In this document: positions 45,479 through 54,799 of the stretch, piece after piece
How the letters are laid out: each line of letters opens with the position of its first letter
How positions within the stretch are numbered: the stretch's first letter is position 1
Assembly (NCBI GenBank): GCA_002428985.1
Contig: DIYL01000056.1
Coordinates: 1-64,000 of the forward strand
DNA length: 64,000 bases
DNA from: Anaerolineales bacterium UBA6055
GTDB taxonomy: Bacteria; Chloroflexota; Anaerolineae; Aggregatilineales; Phototrophicaceae
Direction: 5' to 3'
Program-made: the position numbers and the translations under genes
The notes under the pieces: generated by a model
Databases searched by the model: none
What the model saw: only the letters and a program-made list of their open reading frames with translations
What the model was told of the DNA's origin: nothing

Positions 45479-46593
45479 GAGATTGCATCTACTGCAATTA
45501 ACGAACGAGTTTCAGGATCAAAGGCACAGAAGGGTTCTTCTGCCATATAATTACCTGTGATGCCGTAGGCACGGGCGCGACAGCCACTGCACAGGTTCTT
45601 GAACTGACAAACACCGCATTTGCCTTCTAATTGTTCGGGGTCACGTAATTGTTGGAATAATTGGCTATCATGCCAGATGTCGTCAAACGATTCGTCGCGC
45701 ACGTTGCCAGCTTCTACAGGCAGATACCCACAAGGGAATATTTCACCACGATGCGATACAAAGCACACACCGGTTCCTGCTAGACAGCCTTTGGTTGCGG
45801 TGTGCATAGACGGATGTCCATGTACTTGGCGATGGTGGCTTGGTGGTAGCTCTTTTACCATGCCATTACGCCGTTCTTCTGCTTGACGTGTACGCATCAC
45901 GCGGAAATAGTGTGGGGCGCAAGTTGCCTTCATTTGTAAATTGGGATCGGTTTGTTCAACCTCGTACGTCCAATTTAGGATACGCTCGTATTCTTGCGCG
46001 CTAATCATTTGTTCGTCAGCAATTTCGACCCCACATCCGACAGGCACAAGCAAAAACAGATGCAACCCGATGGCATCAAGATCTTTCGCTAGTTGGCGCA
46101 TCTTATCCATTTGATCTTCGTTGTGTCTAGCAACAGTGGTGTTAATTTGTACAGGTAAGCCAACCTTGCGCAATGCTTTAAACCCGCGTATGGCATCATC
46201 AAATGAGCCTTTCAAACCACGGAACATGTCATGGGTAGCAGCATCAGCACCATCAAATGAAATGCTCACCCGCTTAACCCCTGACGCTTTGATTTTCTGT
46301 GCAATGTCATCATCAACTAGGGTGCCGTTGGTCGCCAGTGCAACAGGTAGACCTGCATCGGTGGCATATCGAGCAATATCGAAGATGTCCGACCGATAGA
46401 GCGGTTCACCACCAGATAATACAAATACAGGTTTACCAACAGCTGCGATTTCATCAATCAGCTTGAAGGCTTCTGTAGTCGATAAATCTTGTGGTGTCAA
46501 TTGGTCAGCGATGGTAATCCGGCGACAGTGGATACATTTTAAGTTACACGCAGGTGTGGTTTCCCAAAATACTAAACGTGGTGGTGCATACAT
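45475..46593 (-). CDS. radical SAM/SPASM protein, AhbD-like (heme synthesis)
   Basis: A 372-residue radical SAM enzyme. The [4Fe-4S] motif is CNLKCIHC (Cys16, Cys20, Cys23). GGEPL binds SAM. A C-terminal SPASM region has GCLAGTGVCFVSHRGEIFPCGY and CGVCQFKNLCSGCRARAY. The stretches KATCAPHYFRV and CFVSHRG resemble AhbD, which removes two propionate carboxyls from Fe-coproporphyrin III to make heme b. Location with PPOX supports a heme role, although PPOX and AhbD usually belong to different routes. GAAAGAG precedes the ATG; the TGA stop overlaps the next start. Confidence 0.85.
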   Translation of the reverse strand: MYAPPRLVFWETTPACNLKCIHCRRITIADQLTPQDLSTTEAFKLIDEIAAVGKPVFVLSGGEPLYRSDIFDIARYATDAGLPVALATNGTLVDDDIAQKIKASGVKRVSISFDGADAATHDMFRGLKGSFDDAIRGFKALRKVGLPVQINTTVARHNEDQMDKMRQLAKDLDAIGLHLFLLVPVGCGVEIADEQMISAQEYERILNWTYEVEQTDPNLQMKATCAPHYFRVMRTRQAEERRNGMVKELPPSHHRQVHGHPSMHTATKGCLAGTGVCFVSHRGEIFPCGYLPVEAGNVRDESFDDIWHDSQLFQQLRDPEQLEGKCGVCQFKNLCSGCRARAYGITGNYMAEEPFCAFDPETRSLIAVDAIS

Positions 46594-46834
46594 AGTGAAC
46601 TCTTTCAGCTGTGATACCCAATCAAATCAAGTGCTTATCTTATAGTGTATTGATGTACGGGTGATTTTCCTGATGTCAACTATCACATATCTGTGATGAC
46701 AATCTCCACAAAATAATCATGAGTATCGAATTTGATTGAAACCATGACCAACTGACTGTCACTATGCCTCGAAACATATGAGAAATTATGCTAAAATTAG
46801 CACATATGTTCACATCTTCCAAAGTAGGTATGCA

Positions 46835-48049
46835 ATGCTTAGTGTTACCCGTGACGATGTCAAAAGATTGTCGGTTTATAAGCAGGGGCTTCATCAACGT
46901 CCTGATTCAAATGCGCAAGACGATCTTAAGCAGATCATTGAGCGCATCGGCTTGTTGCAGTTAGATTCGATTAGTGTGGTGGCACGAAGTCATTATTTGG
47001 TTATGCTGGCACGGGCTGGATTATATAACCGCGAAGACTTGGATAACTTGCTAAAAGACGGCTGGTTATTTGAAACATGGGCACATGCTGCCTGCCAATT
47101 ACCGATAGCACACTATCCATACTATCATCCCTACATCCAACAGAAAAAACTCAAAGAGACCAAATGGCACATCGACAGATTAGGGGATGATTCCGAAAAA
47201 GTTATCAGTGAAGTTTACGATACACTGCGTGAACACGGGACCATGTCATCCAAAGATTTTGATAGTGCGACCAAGCAAAAAGGTGGATGGTGGAATTGGA
47301 AGCCCGCTAAAATCGCGCTGGAATACCTGTTTGATCAGGGCGAGATTATGGTTAGCCACCGTGAGAAGTTTCAGCGTTATTATGATCTGACTGAACGCGT
47401 TTTAGACCAACATAACTTCACATTAGATAATACACTCGACGATTTCCACCATTGGACAATTGAACAGGGGCTACGACATGTCGGCATTGGCACAATTGAC
47501 CATATCGCCGATTATTATCGCCAGAAGAAAACATCCGCCAAAGCAATTCTCGATCAGATGATGTCCGCAGGGGAGATGTTGCCAGTTGAGGTTATTGGTT
47601 GGCAGGATAACGCGTATATTCATCGGGATAATGTACCAGTATTAGAGCAAATTCAAGCAGATGAACATGCACCGACAATGACACTCTTTTTGTCGCCATT
47701 TGATAACTTGTTCTGGCATCGTGACCGTGATGAGATGTTGTGGGATTTTTATTATCGTATCGAAGTTTATACTCCCAAAGCCAAGCGGGTTTATGGGTAT
47801 TATGTGATGCCGATTCTACATCGGCATGAACTTGTCGGACGGATTGATCCTAAAGTTGATCGTAAGAAAAAACACCTTATCTTCCATGCCTTACACCTTG
47901 AAGATACCACTGTTGTCACGCCTGAACTCACACAAGGACTCATTACAGCCATTGAAGAATTTATGGCATTTCATCATTGCGAAACATTCGAGTTGGTTAA
48001 GTGTAAGGACAAGGGACTCAAAAAGGCGTTGAATCGACATTTCAATTGA
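46835..48049 (+). CDS. winged-helix DNA glycosylase, YcaQ/AlkZ-like
   Basis: A 404-residue HTH_42 family protein. Members unhook DNA interstrand crosslinks by flipping and cleaving alkylated bases. The catalytic QxD is present as LLQLDSI (Gln42-Leu-Asp44), followed by ARSHYLVMLARAG and the FETWAHAACQLP block. Three winged-helix units follow, ending in FHHCETFELVK. I start at ATG 46835, preceded by TAGG at 6 bases. The frame extends 19 codons upstream without conserved sequence. The VOC protein gene lies 42 bases downstream and may be co-transcribed. Confidence 0.88.
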   Translation: MLSVTRDDVKRLSVYKQGLHQRPDSNAQDDLKQIIERIGLLQLDSISVVARSHYLVMLARAGLYNREDLDNLLKDGWLFETWAHAACQLPIAHYPYYHPYIQQKKLKETKWHIDRLGDDSEKVISEVYDTLREHGTMSSKDFDSATKQKGGWWNWKPAKIALEYLFDQGEIMVSHREKFQRYYDLTERVLDQHNFTLDNTLDDFHHWTIEQGLRHVGIGTIDHIADYYRQKKTSAKAILDQMMSAGEMLPVEVIGWQDNAYIHRDNVPVLEQIQADEHAPTMTLFLSPFDNLFWHRDRDEMLWDFYYRIEVYTPKAKRVYGYYVMPILHRHELVGRIDPKVDRKKKHLIFHALHLEDTTVVTPELTQGLITAIEEFMAFHHCETFELVKCKDKGLKKALNRHFN

Positions 48050-48091
48050 ATTTAATCTGTTTGTTTATCCGTTTTGTTGAAGGAGATAGAT

Positions 48092-48460
48092 ATGGAATTC
48101 CAAGTTATCTGGATAGAAATTCCGGTGAAAGACATCAACCGTGCACTCGCATTTTACGAGAAAGCTTTTGATCTAAATGGTGACGGGATTGTTGATGATG
48201 GTATCCGCAAAATAACTAATATTCGCATGGTAAGCGGGCAAGCTGGCTTCACGCTCAATCAAACCGACAACTTTGAGCCAAGCGATAAAGGGATTCTTGT
48301 GTATATCAAGATTGATGATTCTATCCAAACTGCATTAAAGAAGGTGAGTGATGCGGGTGGAACGGTGATGTCGGAAAAAGAACCAATGGGATCGTCGGGC
48401 TTTTACGCGCTGGTTAAAGATACAGAAGGCAATATATTTGGTATCTTTTCGTCGGAATAG
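48092..48460 (+). CDS. VOC family protein (glyoxalase-like)
   Basis: A 122-residue vicinal-oxygen-chelate protein with two beta-alpha-beta-beta-beta units: WIEIPVKDINRALAFYEKAF and later ILVYIKIDDSIQTALKKVSDAGG, ending GFYALVKDTEGNIFGIFS. Such proteins bind a metal and act as isomerases, dioxygenases or antibiotic-binding proteins; this one has an unusual Asp-rich loop (GDGIVDDG) and lacks a clear metal His in the first strand. AAGGAG 6 bases before ATG fixes the start. It is probably co-transcribed with the YcaQ-like gene. Confidence 0.85.
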   Translation: MEFQVIWIEIPVKDINRALAFYEKAFDLNGDGIVDDGIRKITNIRMVSGQAGFTLNQTDNFEPSDKGILVYIKIDDSIQTALKKVSDAGGTVMSEKEPMGSSGFYALVKDTEGNIFGIFSSE

Positions 48461-48501
48461 AAAGTTTATATCGTTTTACTGGCTGAATAAGAATGATTTG
48501 A

Positions 48502-48888
48502 TTATCCAGAACGTGTGATGTTGGCACGGCGCACAATCCGGAAGGCATCATCTAAAGAATCAGTAAAGTGCATTGTAAATTGGTTACGAAGCAGTTGATT
48601 CAACAATTGCATGACGGTTTGCAAATATTTGTTGTTGGTCACAAATACCATGACACCCACACGTTCACTATCGAGTGTTTGCAAATGATGGCGCAAGACA
48701 CCCAAGTTTGATGGCATCGACTCACAATCAGACATATCAATAATGACATCCACATGCTTGTCTAAATCTTCTATTGTTGCTCTAGAATAATCAACGACCC
48801 GTTTTAAGTCTTCAACTTGCCAGAGTGTGTCAAAAATAAATCGAAGTTGTGTTTGCTCTTGATTATCCCATGTGAATGTAACAGACAT
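48502..48888 (-). CDS. hypothetical protein, STAS-like fold
   Basis: A 128-residue alpha/beta protein: strand VTFTWDNQEQTQLRFIF, helix EDLKRVVDYSRATIED, strand VDVIIDMSDC, helix NLGVLRHHLQTL, strand VGVMVFVTNN, helix and strand FTMHFTDSLDDAFRIV. That order is typical of STAS/SpoIIAA-like proteins. It resembles the protein at 17794-18189 in layout. It lies 81 bases upstream of and in line with the kinase-AAA-TPR gene at 48970-52503 but downstream in transcription, so it may be the last gene of that unit and a signalling partner. The start at 48886-48888 has GGGG at 8 bases. Confidence 0.65.
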   Translation of the reverse strand: MSVTFTWDNQEQTQLRFIFDTLWQVEDLKRVVDYSRATIEDLDKHVDVIIDMSDCESMPSNLGVLRHHLQTLDSERVGVMVFVTNNKYLQTVMQLLNQLLRNQFTMHFTDSLDDAFRIVRRANITRSG

Positions 48889-48969
48889 GTATATACCCCA
48901 TTGACGTCTTCGCAACTTACCCTAGCGTAAACGATATTTTAATCGTAATCAAGCGATGGTTCAGAATAC

Positions 48970-51900
48970 TTAATTAGAAATTTCCTCTGCCCGTTGTTTA
49001 TCGAATACCGCACCGAGTTGGTCAAATGCTTGGATTGCTTGCTGTAAGCGTTGACTATCTGAGATACGTGATCCGATTTCATATTGTAACAGGGCTTTGT
49101 CATAAGGCATCTTTAACTGTTGTGCATCGTTGAGACCTTGTTCCCATAGTTTTACTGCCGCCTTCTGTTTACCGGATAACCAGTACCATCTTCCTAGATA
49201 GAGATTATAGCGCGGTTTACCAATCCCAAAACGGCGTGTATACGTCTTGAAGACACCCAATACCGGGGTGATCAGGTCGGCTAGTTTTTGATGTTCTGTC
49301 CCATTATCGCGCTCATATAACGAAAGCAATGCTTCGGCAGTTGTATAATAACTGATGAGCAGGTTATATGAGGTCGGCGCTTGGTGGGTTGCCAATTTAA
49401 TTACTTGTTCGGCATTTACCAACGTACGACGGTAACGAGCTTGGCGCAGATTAATCAATGACAACAATCCCCATGAATCTGCCTCACCAATTTGGTCGTT
49501 ACTCGCCGAATAACGTGACACAGCGGCTTGAGCTAATTTTTCTGCCTCATCAAGATCGCCTAAAATAAGCAAATTCATCGCCTGTCCACGCAACCCAAAA
49601 CCTTGTGCCTGTGTATCCCCATAACGCAGGGCTGTCTCATAGATACGTTTGCGGATGTCGATACTTTTCTCGAATTCGCCACGGAAATAATAGACTTCTC
49701 CGAGTGTTTGTGCACCACTCGTCCAATAGCGCAAATCCCCTAACTCCTCATAAATTTTGAGGGCTTGGTTTAGCTCTGTTTCGGCTTCTTGCCATTTACC
49801 TTTTGCGACATAACGCAACGTCGAGACTTGATGTGTTCTCGCAATCGAGAGGGAATCTTTGTAATCATATGCAGCTTTAATCCCTTTGCGGTAATACATA
49901 TCTGAGATGGATGGGTTCACCAAAATAGAAACATAAGATACCGAAGCATAAGCTCGCCCTAGATGTCTGGAGAGTTTCATCAATTCCGCGATATTTAATG
50001 TACGCAATGATGCATATAACCCCATCATTGAGTTGTTGGTGTAATAGGCTAATTCAACCAGTTGTTCATGGGCGGCGGCCGCCTCTAATAAGGTGGCGTG
50101 GTCATCGGCTTTGCGTTCCATGAATACAAAAGGCAGAACGCGATGCGTGACTTGAGTCAATAACTGTCCGAGCAACTTACGGTTGAGTTCACTCTCGGTC
50201 GGGGCAGGATACCCATATAACGCCAGTGATTCTCGCAAGTTTGTACTACCCTCGGCAAGGTTGCCAATTGCAACATAAGCTGATGAGAGCTTCCGTAAGA
50301 CGTTAGCCCGATCAAGTGGTTTTAATTTTGATTTCCCTGCGATGTTTAAGGCACGATGGAAATATTTGATTGCTTCTTCATACGCGCCATTAGATAGGGT
50401 TTGGTCGCCAGCGCGTATAACATGTCTAAATTCACGACTCATATCCCCAGCATTACGCCAATGATAAGCAAGGCTGACGGTATGCTCCGGTTGTTCGGCA
50501 TAAACTTCTTCAATCGCTTCAGCGACACGGCGATGTAAATCGCGGGTTTCTAATCCTGTGATCTTGTCTAGCAAACCGTCACGTAGTTTATCATGCGTAA
50601 ATTGCCATTCATTATCAATCACATTGATAATTGCGGCATCACTCATTGCTTCTAGCCACTCATCTAAATTGACCTGTTGTAAATTAGGCAGGTGGCTATT
50701 GAATACTTCTAATAACGCCAGGTCAATTTGTCGTCCAGTGATCGCACATAACTCCATTAATGGACGGAATTGCGTCGGGACATGTTCAAGGCGCCGATTA
50801 ATGATTGTTTTTAAGCCGCCTGTGAAAATATTACCGGGGATAGTGCGTTTGCCGATGGATTCTAAGCTACCTGTTTCTTCTGCTAGTGCACGCACCACTT
50901 CAATCACAAAGAAGATATTGCCATCAGTTTCGCGTTGGAGCAAATCGACGACTTGTATTTGTTGACCAGCATCACCCAACATAGAGGCACTGAGTGCCAT
51001 AATCGCTTCGTTAGTCAAGCGTTTAAGTGTGATGACAGGTAAATTTAAAACATCAGGTAAAGTTGGATACTCATCATTGCGATAACTCGCGACAATAAAA
51101 ATAGGTGTATTCGATAAATGATTGACGATATGCTCGAGTGCTGTCAGGCTTTCACTACCCGCCCAATGTAGATCTTCCAGAATCACGACCAATGGTTTAT
51201 CTATTGGTTGATGTTCAAACAAGGATTCCATGATACTGATGATACGGGCTTGCATCGCCTGTGGGGATAATTCCGGCGGATCATCAACCGCGCGATCAAT
51301 CAATTCGTCAATGTCAGGAATAATCGGTTTGAGCACACTCGCTTCAAGGTCATCCGGTGGGCGAACCATCGCTAACCAACGTAATGTATTACGCCATAAT
51401 GCATACGGACTACCGCCTTCGCTAATGCCCTGCCCGCGAACAACATTTGCTCCTTCAACCAGTGCTAATGTCCGTAGCTCGTCGAGTAAGCGTGATTTAC
51501 CGACTCCACTTTCGCCCGCAATTAGAATGGCTTGTCCTTCTCCGTCTATTGTTTTAGCCAACAATTCTGTGAGCTGCTCAATTTCAAATTCGCGCCCGAC
51601 AAAATCTGCCGATTGCAAGAAGCTTTCGCGGATTGCGAGCGACTCATTGATGGTTTTCCCATCGACAAGGTTGCTGAGAAGTTGAATTACTTCCTGTGCT
51701 GATTGATACCGGTCTTGTGCTGATTTCATCATCAATCGCTGAATAATCATCATGATGTCACTATTGACATCATGACCATCAAAATTTGGTAAAGAATTAA
51801 TCACATCATATAAAAGCGCATTGATGTCACTGGTGTTAAACGGATGATACCCAGTAAAAATCTCATATGCAATCACACCGACTGCATACAGGTCAGTTGC

Positions 51901-52503
51901 TGTTGTTGGTGGATGCCCCTGTAATGTTTCTGGTGCCATATATGCCAGCGTACCTGTGGCATTTTGAGCGGGGTCTTTTTGGTTACGTACGAGTGCCAAA
52001 CCAAAGTCGAGCACCCGTAAAACCCCGTTGCCATCAATCATGACGTTATCAGGTTTCAGGTCTCGATGAAATACGCCACGTCGATGCAAATAAGCGAGGG
52101 CTTGTAATAATTGCACCAGATAGTGGATTTGTTCATCCATAGCGAGTTCTTGGGTTACGGTTGTCAGCCGTTTAGCATCGTGCATCAGTTCCATTGTATA
52201 GAACGGCATCTGCTCATTATCAAAGCCATAATCTAAGACAGGGATGATATGTGGGTGACGCAGGGAAGCCATGGTCTTGAACTCGTGGGCGAGGGCAAGA
52301 CGGTAATCTACTTTGGAATCATCTAGGGCATAACTGCTCCCCTCAGGATTGAGGTGAACTTGTTTGAGGGCGACTTCATCTCCTGTGAAACGATCAATCG
52401 CTCGGTAGACAACCCCCATACCACCACCACCTAACAATTCTTCAATCTGGTATCGATCGCCGATTTTTGTCCCGATGATGTCATTTCCCGTAGTTTCTAA
52501 CAT
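48970..52503 (-). CDS. Ser/Thr protein kinase fused to AAA ATPase and TPR repeats
   Basis: A 1,177-residue protein. The kinase (about 18-290) has GGGGMGVVYRA, VALKQVHL, VFHRDLKPDN and VLDFGLAL with an AYMAPE block. The ATPase (about 310-600) has Walker A AGESGVGKSR near residue 331 and Walker B LVVILEDLHW. TPR-type repeats fill about 680-1170. Domain order and many motifs match the 1,133-residue protein at 12662-16063, so the two are paralogs. I start at ATG 52501-52503, where GGTGGG lies 6 bases upstream; an ATG 8 codons earlier is possible. The STAS-like gene follows after 81 bases. Role: stress or nutrient signalling, ligand unknown. Confidence 0.88.
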   Translation of the reverse strand: MLETTGNDIIGTKIGDRYQIEELLGGGGMGVVYRAIDRFTGDEVALKQVHLNPEGSSYALDDSKVDYRLALAHEFKTMASLRHPHIIPVLDYGFDNEQMPFYTMELMHDAKRLTTVTQELAMDEQIHYLVQLLQALAYLHRRGVFHRDLKPDNVMIDGNGVLRVLDFGLALVRNQKDPAQNATGTLAYMAPETLQGHPPTTATDLYAVGVIAYEIFTGYHPFNTSDINALLYDVINSLPNFDGHDVNSDIMMIIQRLMMKSAQDRYQSAQEVIQLLSNLVDGKTINESLAIRESFLQSADFVGREFEIEQLTELLAKTIDGEGQAILIAGESGVGKSRLLDELRTLALVEGANVVRGQGISEGGSPYALWRNTLRWLAMVRPPDDLEASVLKPIIPDIDELIDRAVDDPPELSPQAMQARIISIMESLFEHQPIDKPLVVILEDLHWAGSESLTALEHIVNHLSNTPIFIVASYRNDEYPTLPDVLNLPVITLKRLTNEAIMALSASMLGDAGQQIQVVDLLQRETDGNIFFVIEVVRALAEETGSLESIGKRTIPGNIFTGGLKTIINRRLEHVPTQFRPLMELCAITGRQIDLALLEVFNSHLPNLQQVNLDEWLEAMSDAAIINVIDNEWQFTHDKLRDGLLDKITGLETRDLHRRVAEAIEEVYAEQPEHTVSLAYHWRNAGDMSREFRHVIRAGDQTLSNGAYEEAIKYFHRALNIAGKSKLKPLDRANVLRKLSSAYVAIGNLAEGSTNLRESLALYGYPAPTESELNRKLLGQLLTQVTHRVLPFVFMERKADDHATLLEAAAAHEQLVELAYYTNNSMMGLYASLRTLNIAELMKLSRHLGRAYASVSYVSILVNPSISDMYYRKGIKAAYDYKDSLSIARTHQVSTLRYVAKGKWQEAETELNQALKIYEELGDLRYWTSGAQTLGEVYYFRGEFEKSIDIRKRIYETALRYGDTQAQGFGLRGQAMNLLILGDLDEAEKLAQAAVSRYSASNDQIGEADSWGLLSLINLRQARYRRTLVNAEQVIKLATHQAPTSYNLLISYYTTAEALLSLYERDNGTEHQKLADLITPVLGVFKTYTRRFGIGKPRYNLYLGRWYWLSGKQKAAVKLWEQGLNDAQQLKMPYDKALLQYEIGSRISDSQRLQQAIQAFDQLGAVFDKQRAEEISN

Positions 52504-52987
52504 GCTTGACCCACCCTGATAAGTCATTTGCTCGTATTAAGTTACAGTCTGGTTACCACTAAACTAAAATGGTTACTATTTAGTAGCGTATGCCCTATTG
52601 TGTATTGTACCGCATTGCACGCTGGATACAGTATGAAGGATGCCGATAAAATGAGACTGTGTTTGTATGAAGCATACAGACATCTATGAAGGGACATGAT
52701 AATGACATTGAAAAACCGAAAATTAAGTGCATATTGAGGATTTGTACGATTTTAATAGGTTCAATTGCAATGTTGAGTGCGCGATGGAATTTACCCGTAC
52801 GAAACAACTTGAAATCCCTAATACGATTGACAAGCAGTTAGATGTACATTTAAGGATAAACAGACGGTAGAATCATATGAGTTGTAAAAAATATATAAAT
52901 CTGTGGGCGAAAAAATTTGATTTGTTGTAAGATTCCATATATGTCACTCGTCCGTAAAGTGTAAGAGACAAAAAAGGAGCACTCACC
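52504..52987. other. 484-base intergenic region between divergent genes
   Basis: I see no credible gene here: open frames lack ribosome sites and family signatures. The region is AT-rich and holds a hairpin at 52660-52682 and the AAGGAG site of the next gene. Confidence 0.55.
52660..52682. repeat. 10-bp stem hairpin upstream of the kinase gene
   Basis: TGTTTGTATG (52660-52669) pairs with CATACAGACA (52673-52682), one G.T, loop AAG. It lies about 160 bases upstream of the kinase start and could be an operator. Confidence 0.4.
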
Positions 52988-53296
52988 ATGCCAGAGAAAC
53001 ATGATGGTGATCAACTTGGAAAAATGTTCGATTTCATCGCAAATGCACCCGCTGATGAGAACATCATAGCAATGGACTGCAATGACGGTTGTGAGCAAAT
53101 TGCCCAACTTGCAGAACAAGTCGCTAGCGGTGCAGAACTCAGCGAAATTTTGCCTGAGTTGCAGAAATTTATGAATTACTGGGGTGATTGCCGTGAAGAG
53201 TTCGAGGCATTGGTCGCAGTAATCAAAGCTGAAAAAGCGATGGAAGATTTTGATTTTTCTGAGTTAGAAAACCTACCTGACGAAACAGATAAATAA
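52988..53296 (+). CDS. small cysteine-containing protein, zf-HC2/anti-sigma-like remnant, upstream of trxB
   Basis: A 102-residue acidic protein. The core has DCNDGCEQIAQLAE, then a helix with ILPELQKFM, and WGDCREEFEALV. This order resembles the zinc-finger anti-sigma (zf-HC2) module, in which CxxC-type cysteines and a histidine bind zinc. Here the first pair is Cys-x3-Cys and the second site keeps only one cysteine, with tryptophan in place of its partner. AAGGAG gives a strong start. It is 29 bases upstream of trxB on the same strand, so it is probably a redox-linked partner of thioredoxin reductase. That role is inference. Confidence 0.65.
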   Translation: MPEKHDGDQLGKMFDFIANAPADENIIAMDCNDGCEQIAQLAEQVASGAELSEILPELQKFMNYWGDCREEFEALVAVIKAEKAMEDFDFSELENLPDETDK

Positions 53297-53325
53297 TACA
53301 CGAAAACAGACGAGGACATAAACAC

Positions 53326-54297
53326 ATGAAGAAAGAACGCGTTGTTATCATCGGTTCCGGTCCAGCCGGCTTGACTGCCGCACTATATACTGCCCGCGCA
53401 CAACTAAAACCAGTTGTGATTGCTGGTAACCAATTGGGTGGACAAGTCGCGATTACCCATGAAATCGAAAATTATCCCGGTTTCCCTGATGGGTTGAGCG
53501 GACCTGAATTAGTTGAACGCATGAAAGAACACGCAGAAAACTTCGGCGCAGAAGTCAAATTCGATCTGGTCGAAAGTGTAGACTTCAGCAAAGGTTCACC
53601 ATTCTTGGTCAAAACTATGGCTGAAGAATATCTAGCTGATACCGTAATTGTGACCATTGGTGCAGACCCACGTAAATTGGGTGTCCCTGGTGAAAAAGAA
53701 TACGTCGGTGGTGGTGTTAGCTACTGTGGTACCTGTGATGGATTCTTCTTCCGCGACAAAGACATCGTCGTTGTCGGTGGTGGTGACTCAGCATTAGAGG
53801 AAGCGATCTTCTTGACCCGCTTCGCTAGTTCAGTCAACATCATTCACCGCCGTGATGAACTCCGTGCAGGTGTTCAATTGCAGGAACGTGCCTTCAACAA
53901 CGAAAAAATCAGCTTCACATGGAATACTGTGGTTGAAGAAATCCTCGGTGAAGAGGGGACTGGTGTCAAATCAGTTCAACTCAAGAACCGCGAGACAGGT
54001 GAAGTTACCGAACAACCAACTGACGGTGTATTCATCTTCATCGGTCACGATCCGAACAATGCAGTCTTCGGTGATCAAATCGCACTCAACGAAAACGGCT
54101 ACATCATTACAGACCAACGCTATCGCACCAATGTAGACGGTATCTTCGCTGCAGGTGAAATTCAGGATGAAATCTGGCGACAGGTTGCAACCTCTGTCGG
54201 ACAAGGTACATCCGCTGCAATGTCCGCGATTCACTGGCTCGAAGAAAATGAAAAGACTCTGCAAGAACTCGATGCACTTCCTGAAGCAGGTGACTAG
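53326..54297 (+). CDS. trxB: thioredoxin-disulfide reductase
   Basis: A 323-residue NADPH-dependent flavoenzyme that reduces thioredoxin (EC 1.8.1.9). FAD binding: IIGSGPAGLTAALYTARA (about 8-25). The redox pair is CGTC (Cys134 and Cys137), in YCGTCDGFFF. NADPH binding: VVVGGGDSALEEA, with the HRRDELRA block. The C-terminal FAD motif is GIFAAGEI. GAGGA precedes the ATG. It follows the small cysteine protein in an operon and is closed by a terminator at 54329. A thioredoxin-like protein is encoded at 61914-62228. Confidence 0.95.
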   Translation: MKKERVVIIGSGPAGLTAALYTARAQLKPVVIAGNQLGGQVAITHEIENYPGFPDGLSGPELVERMKEHAENFGAEVKFDLVESVDFSKGSPFLVKTMAEEYLADTVIVTIGADPRKLGVPGEKEYVGGGVSYCGTCDGFFFRDKDIVVVGGGDSALEEAIFLTRFASSVNIIHRRDELRAGVQLQERAFNNEKISFTWNTVVEEILGEEGTGVKSVQLKNRETGEVTEQPTDGVFIFIGHDPNNAVFGDQIALNENGYIITDQRYRTNVDGIFAAGEIQDEIWRQVATSVGQGTSAAMSAIHWLEENEKTLQELDALPEAGD

Positions 54298-54328
54298 GCC
54301 TTCCGGTCTCCAATCTGAAATTTCCAAA

Positions 54329-54355
54329 GGGCGTACCAAACGGTGCGCTCTTTTT
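54329..54355 (+). terminator. terminator of the trxB operon
   Basis: GGGCGTACC (54329-54337), loop AAAC and GGTGCGCTC (54342-54350) precede TTTTT. It shares its core with the terminator at 6336. Confidence 0.85.
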
Positions 54356-54357
54356 GG

Positions 54358-54762
54358 TTATGGCTGTTCGTTGACAATATGGCCGATCCGTTCAATGACC
54401 GCATCCAATTCATTTAATACATCGCTATTTGTAAAACGCACCACCCGTAACCCCAACGATTCAAGATACTGTTGCCGACTTGCATAACGTTCTGCGATTT
54501 CCGGCACATCATGAATCGCGCCATCCACTTCAATTACAAGGCGCATACTTGGACAATAAAAATCAACGATAAACTGCCCAATCGGTGCTTGACGCCGAAA
54601 GCGCAACCCAGCGACTTGTTTACGTCTTAACCGTGACCATAATCGGTCTTCGGCTGGTGTCGGATTCTTGCGCATGGTGCGGGCGCGGGGTTTGAGCGTA
54701 TTCCAGACTTTTCCCGTTGTGCGTGTACGGATGGTGTTCTTGTCATCGGAATTATTTGCCAT
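54358..54762 (-). CDS. DUF559 domain-containing endonuclease-like protein
   Basis: A 134-residue protein of the Vsr-like DUF559 group. The fold core is NPTPAEDRLWSRLRRKQVAG, then FRRQAPIGQFIVDFYCPSMRLVIEVDG, in which the Asp of VDF and the Glu of IEVDG fit the PD-(D/E)XK nuclease core, followed by LGLRVVRFTNSDVL. Residues 1-30 are basic and probably disordered. Functions of this family are unknown; DNA repair is often assumed. It is convergent with trxB; its stop codon lies two bases beyond the trxB terminator. Confidence 0.88.
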   Translation of the reverse strand: MANNSDDKNTIRTRTTGKVWNTLKPRARTMRKNPTPAEDRLWSRLRRKQVAGLRFRRQAPIGQFIVDFYCPSMRLVIEVDGAIHDVPEIAERYASRQQYLESLGLRVVRFTNSDVLNELDAVIERIGHIVNEQP

Positions 54763-54799
54763 ATTATCGTTTCCTATATGCTTTGCTTCTTATAATTGT

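Noticed and set aside
52595..53119. Two minus-strand open frames of 70 and 89 codons
   Set aside because: No ribosome site; the second is antisense to the small cysteine protein gene in front of trxB.
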